A stretch of DNA of 64,000 nucleotides from the NCBI RefSeq assembly GCF_002915175.1, contig NZ_NXEJ01000009.1, forward strand, positions 89,962-153,961, written 5' to 3'. A program made the translations under genes and the position numbers. Of this stretch, positions 55,256-64,000 are shown in pieces (position 1 is the stretch's first letter; each line of letters begins with the position of its first letter). This DNA comes from Agrobacterium rosae (GTDB taxonomy: Bacteria; Pseudomonadota; Alphaproteobacteria; Rhizobiales; Rhizobiaceae). Below the pieces are notes generated by a model. That model was not told the DNA's origin and ran no database searches. It saw only the letters and a program-made list of their open reading frames with translations.

Positions 55256-56326
55256 TCAAACCATTGGCACGTCGAAAACTTCGCTCGGGTGCATGGGGCG
55301 GAAGCGATCCTCTGCTACGCCGTGTTCTGTCAACGCCGCCTTGAGCGCGATGATTGGTGCATCGATGGCTTCGTCGGTGAGTTGAACGGTGCCCCAATGG
55401 TGGCCGCAGGCATAGGCTGCGCCACAAATCTTCATACCTTCCACGGCTTCCGATGGGTTCTGGTGCTGGCCTTTCATGAACCAACGTGGTTCGTAGGCGC
55501 CGAATGGCAGGTTGGCGAGGCGGAAGCCGCCGTGTTTTTTGGCTGCGGCATGGTAATTGAGGCCACTGTGAAAGCCGGTATCGCCGATGTGGTAAATCTT
55601 GCCGCCGGGTGTTTCGATGACGAAGGCGGCCCAAAGCGCCATGCGTCGGTCGTTCAGTCCACGCGCAGACCAGTGATGGCAGGGCTCGAAATGGATTTTC
55701 ACATCCGGCGCGACGTTCAGCACATCACCCCAGTCCCCCGTTGAAATCTTTGCCGCCTCCACGCGGGTGCGAATGACGACATCATTGCCGAGGGGCGTGA
55801 TGAAATGCGGTTTATGCTTGATGTGAAGCTGGTGTAGCGTTTCCAGATCGAGATGGTCGTAATGGTTGTGCGTGACCAGCACGATGTCGATTGGCGGCAG
55901 ATCGTTGAACTGGATACCGGGCGGGTTGACGCGTTTGGGCCCCACGAAGCTGAAGGGGCTGGTGCGCTCCGACCACACGGGATCGACGAGAATATTCAGG
56001 CCCGCCGTCTGGATAAGAAAGGATGCGTGGCCGACGAAGGTGACGCGCAGGTCTTTACCGTTGACGCGTTCATCCGGTTTCACGAAGGGAAACGGGCTGG
56101 GATAGGCTTCCGGCCATGTCGCCTTGTTGCCATCGAAGCGCCATTTCATCAGGTCCACAAAACCGTTGGGCGTCTCGCCGCGGGGATTGAAGAAACGCGC
56201 ACCATCGAAATGGTCCGATAGCGGGCCTTTATAATAGGCGCTGGCACTGGACTGGCGCGCATAGAGACCACCGCCTGCCAGAAGTGTGCCGAGGAAGGAG
56301 AGTTTGAAGAGGGTGCGTCTTTTCAT
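55256..56326 (-). CDS. MBL-fold metal-dependent hydrolase (NAPE-PLD/RomA-like)
   Basis: The protein of about 356 residues has a metallo-beta-lactamase fold of the N-acyl-phosphatidylethanolamine phospholipase D type: TFVGHASFLIQTAGLNILVDPVWSERTSPFSFVGPKR, THNHYDHLDLETL (HxHxDH zinc site), FEPCHHWSARG and HIGDTGFH. The N-terminus (MKRRTLFKLSFLGTLLAGGGL) is a signal or anchor sequence with RR. The start is uncertain: ATG 56326 has a ribosome-binding stretch very close, and ATG 56338 lacks one. The substrate in bacteria is not known. Confidence 0.84.
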   Translation of the reverse strand: MKRRTLFKLSFLGTLLAGGGLYARQSSASAYYKGPLSDHFDGARFFNPRGETPNGFVDLMKWRFDGNKATWPEAYPSPFPFVKPDERVNGKDLRVTFVGHASFLIQTAGLNILVDPVWSERTSPFSFVGPKRVNPPGIQFNDLPPIDIVLVTHNHYDHLDLETLHQLHIKHKPHFITPLGNDVVIRTRVEAAKISTGDWGDVLNVAPDVKIHFEPCHHWSARGLNDRRMALWAAFVIETPGGKIYHIGDTGFHSGLNYHAAAKKHGGFRLANLPFGAYEPRWFMKGQHQNPSEAVEGMKICGAAYACGHHWGTVQLTDEAIDAPIIALKAALTEHGVAEDRFRPMHPSEVFDVPMV

Positions 56327-56475
56327 ACCCTCTCTCATAGGCCCGAGGCGGGCGACATTCAACAAAAGCGAATGTGATCTCGATAATTTCATCGTCGATT
56401 ACAAACCAAGGTTGCTGCTGCCATTTAAAAATCGCATTTGCTGTAAAAATCACAGCGAGATTTGGTGGAGGCGGC

Positions 56476-57060
56476 ATGCGCGCGATCACATTACTTTGTT
56501 CATCTTTTTTGTTTTTAACCTCGCTGACGTTGCCGGTTCTGGCAGAGCCGCTGCCCGCCCCGGTCAACGGCGTGACCTTTGAGGAATGGGCTTCTGCCAA
56601 TGGACGAATCGCCAACGAGCAGGACCCGAAGGACGTGATCGCCGTTCTTGACATAGACGAGAGGACATTCGAGCAGATCAATCTTTCGTTCATCGAGGCT
56701 TTGAAAAACGCCGACACTGCCGGTGATACGATGCGGGCTTACGGCGAGGCTTTCGGCGATCCAAATCGGGGCCGTTTCTCCAAAACGGAGAAGGTTCAAA
56801 TAGAGGGCAAGCTTGCGACATTCGATGACTATGCACGCCTGCAAGGCCATATGGAGGCTTCGGGGGAGCTCGGCATTACCCCGCAGCAGGTGCTTGATGA
56901 GCATAATCTGACGCCTTACGAATACGCCGAGGAATCAAAACGATGGATGGGCCGTCTCGTGGCCGAGGCCTCAAAGGAACATGGTGCCGACGCGACGGCA
57001 AAATGGCATGAAGCGATCTTCGCCTATAAGGCAGAGTATCTGAAAAAACGCGACAAATGA
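56476..57060 (+). CDS. Secreted protein of unknown function
   Basis: The 194-residue precursor has a clear signal peptide (MRAITLLCSSFLFLTSLTLPVLAEP, cleavage near residue 24) and a ribosome-binding site ggagg at 56467. The mature part has LPAPVNGVTFEEWASANGR and repeats a theme of short acidic helices: RIANEQDPKDVIAVLDID, and FDDYARLQGHMEASGELGITPQQVLDEH. I do not recognise a family. The two phrases FEEWASANGRIA and FDDYARLQGHMEA look alike and hint at an internal duplication. Confidence 0.78.
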   Translation: MRAITLLCSSFLFLTSLTLPVLAEPLPAPVNGVTFEEWASANGRIANEQDPKDVIAVLDIDERTFEQINLSFIEALKNADTAGDTMRAYGEAFGDPNRGRFSKTEKVQIEGKLATFDDYARLQGHMEASGELGITPQQVLDEHNLTPYEYAEESKRWMGRLVAEASKEHGADATAKWHEAIFAYKAEYLKKRDK

Positions 57061-57072
57061 TGAAAGATCGGC

Positions 57073-57108
57073 GCAGCAGCTGACAACGTACGGCTGCTGC
57101 GGGCGCGT
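57073..57108 (+). terminator. Weak hairpin after the secreted-protein gene
   Basis: gcagcagc and gctgctgc pair across tgacaacgtacg 12 bases past the stop, followed by gggcgcgtttt. The T run is short. Confidence 0.4.
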
Positions 57109-57336
57109 TTTGGCCTTCAAGCCTTGACTCCTGCGGGCTTTTGCTGTTTACCCGCGCCCATCAGCTGGCAGTTTCATGACCGCAGCCGCCGACCGGGACC
57201 CGTAAGGTATAGATGATCCCGGAGGCAAACATCCGACAGCGCGACGCGCCCTCGGGTGCTTTTTGGCTATGCGTCTTGTTTTTGACAGCAAAAGCACCGA
57301 CGTTTCGGGTACCCCGGAACGAAGAAGGATGACGCA

Positions 57337-58914
57337 ATGTTTGAAAACCTCCAGGACCGCCTTGGCTCCATTCTGAATGGACTGACGGGCCGTGGCGCGC
57401 TTTCGGAAGCCGATGTGACGGCTGCCCTGCGCGAGGTTCGCCGTGCGCTTCTGGAAGCGGACGTGGCACTCGAAGTCGTCCGGTCCTTCACCGACAAGGT
57501 GCGTGAAAAGGCCGTCGGCGCCTCGGTTCTCAAAGCCATCAAGCCCGGCCAGATGGTCGTCAAGATCGTCCATGACGAGCTTGTCGAGATGCTGGGCTCC
57601 GAAGGCGTGGCCATCGACCTGCATGCCGCCGCTCCCGTCGTCATCATGATGGTGGGTCTGCAGGGTTCGGGTAAGACGACGACGACCGGCAAGATCGCCA
57701 AGCGCCTGACCGACCGCGACAAGAAGAAGGTGCTGATGGCATCTCTCGACACGCGTCGTCCGGCGGCCCAAGAGCAGTTGCGCCAGCTCGGCGTTCAGAC
57801 CGGTGTCGATACGCTGCCGATCATTGCCGGACAGTCGCCGACGGATATTGCTTCGCGCGCCGTGCAGGCGGCCAAGCTCGGCGGCCATGATGTCGTGATC
57901 CTGGATACCGCCGGTCGTACCCACATCGACGAGCCGTTGATGATGGAAATGGCGGACATCAAGAAAAACGCCAAGCCGCACGAAATCCTACTGGTCGCGG
58001 ATAGCTTGACCGGTCAGGACGCCGTCAATCTGGCGCGCAACTTCGATGAGCGCGTCGGCATTACCGGCCTGGTGCTGACCCGTATGGACGGCGATGGCCG
58101 TGGCGGCGCCGCCCTTTCCATGCGTGCCGTGACCGGCAAGCCAATCAAGCTGATCGGTACCGGCGAGCGGATGGGTGAGCTGGAAGAATTCCACCCGCGC
58201 CGTATCGCCGACCGAATTCTCGGCATGGGCGATATTGTTTCGCTGGTCGAAAAGGCTGCTGAAAACATCGATGCGGAAAAAGCCGCAGCGATGGCCAAGA
58301 AGATGCAGTCGGGCAAGTTCGATCTGAACGATCTGGCCGACCAGCTCGGCCAGATGAAGAAAATGGGCGGCATGGGCGGCATTATGGGTCTCATGCCCGG
58401 CATGTCCGGCATGAAGGACAAGATGGCCGCGTCGGGTCTGAACGACAAGATGTTCGACCGCCAGATCGCCATCATCTCATCGATGACCAAGGCCGAGCGC
58501 GCCAACCCTGACATGCTCAAGCACAGCCGCAAGAAGCGCATTGCTGCCGGTTCCGGCACGGATGCCGCCGAAATCAACAAGCTGCTCAAGATGCATCGCG
58601 GCATGGCCGACATGATGAAAGCCATGGGTGGTAAAGGCAAGGGCGGCATCATGAAACAGATGATGGGCGGCCTTGCTGGCAAGATGGGACTTGGTGGTGG
58701 AATGGGCGGCATGCCTGATCTGTCCAATATGGACCCCAAGCAGCTGGAAGTGCTTCAAAAGCAGGCGGAAGCCGCAGGTCTCGGCAAGGCTGGCGGGTTG
58801 CCCCCTGGTCTTGGTGGCATGGGCGGAATGCCCGGTCTTCCCGGTTTGGGCGGACCGAAGCTGCCGGGCCTCGGCGGTCTTCCCGGCCTGCCCGGTTTTG
58901 GCAAGAAGAAGTGA
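57337..58914 (+). CDS. ffh: Signal recognition particle protein Ffh
   Basis: Ffh is the GTPase of the SRP that brings ribosomes making membrane proteins to FtsY. The 525-residue protein has an N domain (residues 1-95), a G domain with GLQGSGKTTTTGKIAK, DTAGRTHIDEPLM and TRMDGDGRGG, and a methionine-rich M domain from about 320 that binds SRP RNA (MKKMGGMGGIMGLMPGM, SSMTKAERANP). A C-terminal Gly/Leu/Pro/Met-rich tail of about 50 residues follows. It starts a plus-strand set with aroQ, rpsP, rimM and trmD. Confidence 0.96.
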   Translation: MFENLQDRLGSILNGLTGRGALSEADVTAALREVRRALLEADVALEVVRSFTDKVREKAVGASVLKAIKPGQMVVKIVHDELVEMLGSEGVAIDLHAAAPVVIMMVGLQGSGKTTTTGKIAKRLTDRDKKKVLMASLDTRRPAAQEQLRQLGVQTGVDTLPIIAGQSPTDIASRAVQAAKLGGHDVVILDTAGRTHIDEPLMMEMADIKKNAKPHEILLVADSLTGQDAVNLARNFDERVGITGLVLTRMDGDGRGGAALSMRAVTGKPIKLIGTGERMGELEEFHPRRIADRILGMGDIVSLVEKAAENIDAEKAAAMAKKMQSGKFDLNDLADQLGQMKKMGGMGGIMGLMPGMSGMKDKMAASGLNDKMFDRQIAIISSMTKAERANPDMLKHSRKKRIAAGSGTDAAEINKLLKMHRGMADMMKAMGGKGKGGIMKQMMGGLAGKMGLGGGMGGMPDLSNMDPKQLEVLQKQAEAAGLGKAGGLPPGLGGMGGMPGLPGLGGPKLPGLGGLPGLPGFGKKK

Positions 58915-58921
58915 GACTGTG

Positions 58922-59239
58922 ATGACCGACGCAGACGTAAAGGCTCAACTTTCGCAATACCGCCAGTCCATCGACAATATCGATGCGGCGCTGGTGCATA
59001 TGCTGGCAGAACGGTTCCAACGCACCAAGGCGGTTGGCGTTTTGAAAGCAACCCACGAATTGCCGCCGGCAGACCCGGCGCGCGAAGAATACCAGATCGA
59101 ACGCCTGCGCCATCTGGCAAAGGACGCCAATCTGGATCCGGATTTCGCCGAGAAGTTCTTGAACTTCATCATCAAGGAAGTCATCCGGCATCATGAAGCA
59201 ATTGCCGCTGAACACAACGGCACCGAAAAGACCGCCTGA
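58922..59239 (+). CDS. Chorismate mutase (AroQ class)
   Basis: This 105-residue protein is an all-helical AroQ chorismate mutase, converting chorismate to prephenate for Phe and Tyr synthesis. The helix-1 segment YRQSIDNIDAALVHMLAERFQRTKAVGVLK carries the conserved Arg, Asp-x-x-Leu and Lys positions, and the ENFLNFII-type third helix is FAEKFLNFIIKEVIRHHE. ATG 58922 lies 8 bases after the ffh stop; the longer frame to 58673 is an ffh shadow. This position between ffh and rpsP is regular in rhizobia. Confidence 0.88.
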   Translation: MTDADVKAQLSQYRQSIDNIDAALVHMLAERFQRTKAVGVLKATHELPPADPAREEYQIERLRHLAKDANLDPDFAEKFLNFIIKEVIRHHEAIAAEHNGTEKTA

Positions 59240-59272
59240 CCGGCGGACTAGCCATTCTTAAGGAGAAATAAC

Positions 59273-59650
59273 ATGGCACTGAAAATTCGTCTCGCACGCG
59301 GTGGTTCCAAGAAGCGCCCGTACTACCAGATCGTCGTTGCTGACGCCCGTTCGCCACGCGACGGCCGTTTCCTCGAGAAGGTCGGTTCCTGGAACCCAAT
59401 GCTTGCCAAGGACAATGCTGATCGCATCCAGATCAACGGCGACCTCGTCAAGGAATGGATTGCCAAGGGCGCACAGCCAACAGACCGCGTTCTGCGCTTC
59501 CTCGCAGAAGCCGGCATCGTAACGCGCGACGCCCGCAACAATCCTGAAAAGGCAAAGCCAGGCAAGAAGGCAGTCGAGCGCACTGCCGAGAAGAAGCAGA
59601 AGGCCGATGACGCCGCTGCTGCTGCCGCAGAAGCATCTGCTGCCGAATAA
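59273..59650 (+). CDS. rpsP: 30S ribosomal protein S16
   Basis: S16 is a primary assembly protein of the 30S body. The 125-residue protein begins [42 protein letters not shown], the family signature. Residues after about 85 form a Lys/Ala/Glu-rich tail ([16 protein letters not shown] then [12 protein letters not shown]) that is longer than in E. coli (82 residues) but common in alphaproteobacteria. ATG follows aaggagaaataac, a strong site. Confidence 0.95.
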   Translation: MALKIRLARGGSKKRPYYQIVVADARSPRDGRFLEKVGSWNPMLAKDNADRIQINGDLVKEWIAKGAQPTDRVLRFLAEAGIVTRDARNNPEKAKPGKKAVERTAEKKQKADDAAAAAAEASAAE

Positions 59651-59670
59651 GTCCGGTTTGCACGATTTGA

Positions 59671-59703
59671 ACGGGTGGTGTGGATTTCCGCGCCACCCGT
59701 TTA
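59671..59703 (+). terminator. Hairpin between rpsP and rimM
   Basis: acgggtgg and ccacccgt pair across a short loop (tgtggatttccgcg), followed by ttatgttta. It may thin out transcription between the ribosomal protein gene and the much less needed rimM and trmD. Confidence 0.55.
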
Positions 59704-59768
59704 TGTTTATTTTGACTGCAACATGCCGTACATAGATTTTCAAAGACGAACACCGAAACGGACGACCG

Positions 59769-60341
59769 ATGGCAAAGCTGGAAAACCCCATTCTCATGGC
59801 CAAGATTGGCGCGGCGCAGGGACTGCGTGGCGAAGTGCGGGTCAGCTCTTTCACGGATGATCCAACCGCATTGGGAGAATATGGCAACCTGATTGCTGCC
59901 GATGGCCGGGTGTTCGAAATTCTCGAAATCCGCGAAGCCAAGACCGTGGTGATCGTGCGCTTTCGCGGCGTCAACGACCGCAATGCGGCGGAAGCTCTGA
60001 ATGGGCTGGAACTGTTCATCGAGCGTGACAATCTGCCCGACGACGATCTGGACGATGACGAATTCTACTACACCGATCTGGAAGGGCTTGAGGCCGTCGA
60101 CGCCGAGGGCAAGAGCTACGGCTCCGTTGCCGCTGTCCATGATTTCGGCGCGGGCGATCTGCTGGAGCTGAAAGGCGCTGGCCGTCGTCCAACGCTCATT
60201 CCGTTTTCCGAAGCTGCGGTTCTGGAAATCGACCTCGAAGGCGGGAAAATCCTGATCGATCCCCTTGCTGCTGGCCTGATCGACAATCCTGAGGACGGCA
60301 AGGACGACCCGGATCATCCGATCTTCGGCAAGAAAAAATAA
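59769..60341 (+). CDS. rimM: 16S rRNA processing protein RimM
   Basis: RimM helps maturation of the 30S head and binds S19. The 190-residue protein has the N-terminal RimM domain ([23 protein letters not shown]) and a C-terminal PRC-barrel ([55 protein letters not shown]). The C-terminal 15 residues are acidic and unusual only in composition. It is followed after one base by trmD. Confidence 0.94.
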   Translation: MAKLENPILMAKIGAAQGLRGEVRVSSFTDDPTALGEYGNLIAADGRVFEILEIREAKTVVIVRFRGVNDRNAAEALNGLELFIERDNLPDDDLDDDEFYYTDLEGLEAVDAEGKSYGSVAAVHDFGAGDLLELKGAGRRPTLIPFSEAAVLEIDLEGGKILIDPLAAGLIDNPEDGKDDPDHPIFGKKK

Positions 60342-60342
60342 C

Positions 60343-61044
60343 ATGACATTCAAGGCAACCGTGCTGACGCTCTACCCGGACATGTTTCCGGGGCATTTGG
60401 GCCATTCGCTGGCGGGCAGGGCGCTGGAGCGTGGGCATTGGCAAATCGAGCCGGTGCAGATCCGCGACTTCGCCACCGACAAGCACCGCAGCGTGGATGA
60501 CACGCCTTCTGGCGGTGGCGCTGGCATGGTGCTGAAGCCCGATGTGCTGGCAGCTGCCATCGACGCTGTTTCGCAGGATGATAGGCGTCCGCGACTGCTG
60601 ATGAGCCCGCGGGGGAAGCCGCTGACGCAGGCTCGGGTGCGCGAGATTGCCGCTGGCGATGGCGTCATCATCATCTGCGGCCGTTTTGAAGGCGTGGATC
60701 AGCGGGTGATCGATGCTCGTGAGCTCGAGGAAGTCAGTATCGGCGACTATATTCTCTCCGGCGGCGAACCGGCGGCGCTGACGCTTTTAGATGCTGTGGT
60801 GCGCATTCTGCCCGGTGTGATGGGCAACGATCTCTCGGGCGTGCATGAAAGCTTTGAGGGTGGGCTGCTGGAGCATCCGCATTATACCCGCCCGCAGGTC
60901 TGGGAAGAGCGCGATATTCCCGCTGTCCTCACCTCCGGCAACCACAAGGCCATCGAAAAATGGCGCCACGAGCAGGCGCTGGCGCTGACGAAAGAGCGTC
61001 GTCCCGACCTTCTGGCGAGACAGTCTCAGGTCGAGACGAAGTAG
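60343..61044 (+). CDS. trmD: tRNA (guanine37-N1)-methyltransferase TrmD
   Basis: TrmD methylates G37 of tRNAs with G36, preventing frameshifts. The 233-residue SPOUT enzyme shows [19 protein letters not shown] at the N-terminus, [13 protein letters not shown], and the trefoil-knot region with [15 protein letters not shown] and [20 protein letters not shown] sequence. The C-terminal helical domain contains HYTRPQVWE and [13 protein letters not shown]. Its end overlaps the TauE/SafE gene on the other strand by 19 bases. Confidence 0.95.
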   Translation: MTFKATVLTLYPDMFPGHLGHSLAGRALERGHWQIEPVQIRDFATDKHRSVDDTPSGGGAGMVLKPDVLAAAIDAVSQDDRRPRLLMSPRGKPLTQARVREIAAGDGVIIICGRFEGVDQRVIDARELEEVSIGDYILSGGEPAALTLLDAVVRILPGVMGNDLSGVHESFEGGLLEHPHYTRPQVWEERDIPAVLTSGNHKAIEKWRHEQALALTKERRPDLLARQSQVETK

Positions 61045-61772
61045 TAGACCGATAGCAGCAGGCCGACCGATATTACCAAGGCGCGGATGATCCATTGCGG
61101 TACGCGCCGCGCAATATAGACGCCGCTATAGCCGCCAATGGCGGACGCTGGGATCATGATCAGCGCTGCGGGCCAAGCGACTACGCCACCGCCGACGAAA
61201 ACCACGATGGCAACCGCCGCTATGACCACCGCGAGCAGGTTTTTCAAGGCATTGAGGTGATGGTAGGTGCCACCGGCCGTCAGGCCCAGCACTGCCAGCA
61301 TCATGATGCCCATGCCTGCGCCGAAAAAGCCGCCATAGATCGAGGTGAAGAACTGGCCGATGAGGCTTGCGGCATTGCCGGGTGAGCGTTGCGCATTCGT
61401 GCGGGGGCGCAGCCATGGCCCCAAGGCAAACAAAAGCGTGGCGGCCAGCAGCAGCCAGGGTACGAGCTGGCGAAAGGCTGGATTATCGAGTGACAGAAGC
61501 AGGAGCGCGCCGGCGGTCGATCCGGCAATCGAGAGCAGGGCCAGAAAGATCGCGCCTTTCCAGTGGGCGCGGATTTCCGGCCAATAGGCGATGACCGACG
61601 TGACGTAGCCGGGAAATTGCACGATGGAGGAGGTGGCGTTGGCGGAAATTGGCGCGATGCCGGCAAGCGTCATGGCCCCGAAGGTCAGAAACGTACCGCC
61701 GCCTGCGATGGCATTGACCGCACCGGACAGAAAGCCGCTGGCAAGCAGCAGCAGAATGATGAACAAAGACAT
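61026..61772 (-). CDS. Sulfite exporter TauE/SafE family permease
   Basis: The 248-residue membrane protein has about eight hydrophobic segments and the TauE/SafE (TSUP) repeats: [28 protein letters not shown] near the start and [21 protein letters not shown] in the second half, each with the N-A/G-x-A-G-G-G-type turn. Members export or import sulfite, sulfonates or organic acids; the substrate here is unknown. ATG 61772 is preceded by gggaggggcc. It is convergent with trmD and overlaps it by 19 bases. Confidence 0.88.
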   Translation of the reverse strand: MSLFIILLLLASGFLSGAVNAIAGGGTFLTFGAMTLAGIAPISANATSSIVQFPGYVTSVIAYWPEIRAHWKGAIFLALLSIAGSTAGALLLLSLDNPAFRQLVPWLLLAATLLFALGPWLRPRTNAQRSPGNAASLIGQFFTSIYGGFFGAGMGIMMLAVLGLTAGGTYHHLNALKNLLAVVIAAVAIVVFVGGGVVAWPAALIMIPASAIGGYSGVYIARRVPQWIIRALVISVGLLLSVYYFVST

Positions 61773-62042
61773 GGCCCCTCCCGGCGCATTTTGTGCCCCG
61801 ATCACTCCATATCCGTTGAAATGACTGCCGACAATTCGGTCGTGACCGACAAAATAATCTTGCAAAAGGGATGACAAATGCGTCGTCTTGCTGTAATGGC
61901 CCGCGTGGAACTGGGGTTTACCCCTTTAACCGCAAGCAAAGAATGGTGAATCCGCTCCTGCCGCAAGGCATGGTCCCGAGACTTGGTTTCAAGGGATGAC
62001 AGTTGAGCGCTCTGGCTGTTTCAGAAGAACTCAGAGGTTAAT

Positions 62043-62609
62043 ATGACCAACATTATCGAACAGCTGGAAGCCGAACAGGCTGCCAAGATCGAAGCGAAGC
62101 GTACGCTTCCAGAATTTTCTCCAGGTGACACCGTTCGCGTCAACGTGCGCGTAACGGAAGGTACACGTACCCGTGTACAGGCTTACGAAGGCGTCGTTAT
62201 CGCCCGTTCCGGCGGCGGCATCAACGAGAGCTTCACCGTTCGCAAGATTTCTTACGGCGAAGGTGTAGAGCGCGTATTCCCGGTTTACTCGCCACTGGTT
62301 GAAGGCGTTGAAATCGTTCGTCGCGGTAAGGTTCGTCGCGCCAAGCTCTACTACCTGCGCGACCGTCGCGGTAAGTCTGCTCGTATCGTTGAAGACACGG
62401 GCGTTCGCGCTCGCAAGCTCAACGACGCTGAGCGTCAGGCTGCTGCCGAAGAAAAGGCTAGAATCGAAGCTGAAAAGGTTGCAGCAGCACAGGCTCTGGC
62501 CGCTGAAAAGGCCGCAGCAGAAGCTGCTGAAGCCAAGGCAGCCGAAGAAGCCGCAGCAGCCAAGGCCGCTGAAGAGGCTGCAAAGCCTGCCGAAGGCGCA
62601 GCTGAATAA
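62043..62609 (+). CDS. rplS: 50S ribosomal protein L19
   Basis: L19 lies at the 30S-50S interface. The 188-residue protein begins [55 protein letters not shown], and contains [26 protein letters not shown], all L19 hallmarks. Residues from about 118 form a long Ala/Glu/Lys-rich tail of simple repeats ([38 protein letters not shown]) absent from E. coli L19 (115 residues). It stands alone here, with a 270-base upstream region. Confidence 0.94.
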   Translation: MTNIIEQLEAEQAAKIEAKRTLPEFSPGDTVRVNVRVTEGTRTRVQAYEGVVIARSGGGINESFTVRKISYGEGVERVFPVYSPLVEGVEIVRRGKVRRAKLYYLRDRRGKSARIVEDTGVRARKLNDAERQAAAEEKARIEAEKVAAAQALAAEKAAAEAAEAKAAEEAAAAKAAEEAAKPAEGAAE

Positions 62610-62636
62610 GCCATTCCGTTTTTCGGGAATTTTGAC

Positions 62637-62667
62637 AAAGGCGGTCTTCGGGCCGCCTTTTCTTTTT
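62637..62667 (+). terminator. Terminator of rplS
   Basis: aaaggcggtc and gggccgccttt pair across ttc, followed by tctttttg, 28 bases past the rplS stop. Confidence 0.85.
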
Positions 62668-62702
62668 GGGTGTGTGCTAGTCGGTATAAGGCGGTGGGTG
62701 GG

Positions 62703-62856
62703 GCTTACCCCCCTCTGTCCTGCCGGACATCTCCCCCACAAGGAGGGAGATCGGCAGGGAGCGCCGACATCGCTTCTTTTTCGACATGTGAGATGGCCGA
62801 AAGGTTGCCACGAGTCGATCTCCCCACCTGTGGGGGAGATGCCCGGCAGGGCAGAG
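62703..62856. repeat. Large palindromic repeat, copy D, cut by the IS element
   Basis: The left arm starts gcttacccccctctgtcc and the right arm ends cccggcagggcagag. Compared with copies A-C, which go on as gggggg, copy D is interrupted exactly after gcagag at 62856 by the IS110-family element. Confidence 0.85.
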
Positions 62857-62871
62857 CGACTGTCTTGGCAG

Positions 62872-63999
<1,128 letters not shown>

Positions 64000-64000
64000 G

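Overview
The window is about 59-60 % GC, densely coded alphaproteobacterial chromosome, most like the Agrobacterium/Rhizobium group (Rhizobiaceae). The aerobic cobalamin cluster, the IalB-family protein, the two-gene-plus-fasciclin ECF unit, a ybhL-type leader in front of a Bax-inhibitor-like gene, and several rhizobial intergenic palindromes all point that way. Nearly all genes are ordinary chromosomal housekeeping or metabolic genes; the only mobile element is an IS110-family element at the right edge.

Layout. 1-11.9 kb: aerobic cobalamin (B12) cluster, cobN (cut by the left edge)-cobG-cobH-cobI-cobJ, cobK on the opposite strand, cobL-cobE-cobM, cbiD on the opposite strand, then cobB. Most same-strand neighbours overlap by ATGA or GTGA, so translation is probably coupled. 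12-26.5 kb: a YghU-like glutathione transferase, a small unknown protein, a di-haem cytochrome c peroxidase, leuB and leuD, a GNAT acetyltransferase, typA, an M3 peptidase, a MarR/MFS efflux pair, argG, an SDR oxidoreductase and a LysE exporter. 26.5-28.5 kb: ECF sigma factor, RskA-type anti-sigma factor and a secreted fasciclin protein. 28.5-31.3 kb: a three-gene ABC importer. 31.4-42 kb: rlmN, an IalB-like protein, DUF1232, phhB, a low-Mr phosphatase, thpR, and a tesA-ybbA-ybbP group, then the ybhL-like gene, DUF2794 and DUF1223. 42-48.4 kb: acnA divergent from ccmABCD-ccmG (cytochrome c maturation).

48.4-53.2 kb is a minus-strand run dapF-mtaB-ftsY-yciB-UPF0314, each joined to the next by a 4-base overlap except mtaB/ftsY. 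53.2-55.0 kb has no convincing protein gene but holds two copies of a large palindromic repeat, two mosaic repeats of another family, and a stretch of about 550 bp rich in long dyads that I could not assign to any known RNA. 55-62.6 kb: a 42-residue basic protein, an MBL-fold hydrolase, a small secreted protein, then ffh-aroQ-rpsP-rimM-trmD, a TauE/SafE transporter and rplS. 62.7-64 kb: a fourth copy of the palindrome, into whose outer arm an IS110-family element has inserted; the window ends in a run of 12 G.

The best find is in the non-coding end of that IS110 element. The 190 bp upstream of the transposase fold on paper into two stem-bounded internal loops. One carries sequences matching the palindrome at the insertion site on both sides of a CT core, and the other carries an 8-base match to the element's own right end. 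That is the layout of a bridge RNA, and it would direct this element to a repeat present in several copies in this window. Other points of interest are a palindromic repeat inside the cobG reading frame, cobK and cobL start codons that share a CATG, and the use of CbiD with no cobF in view.
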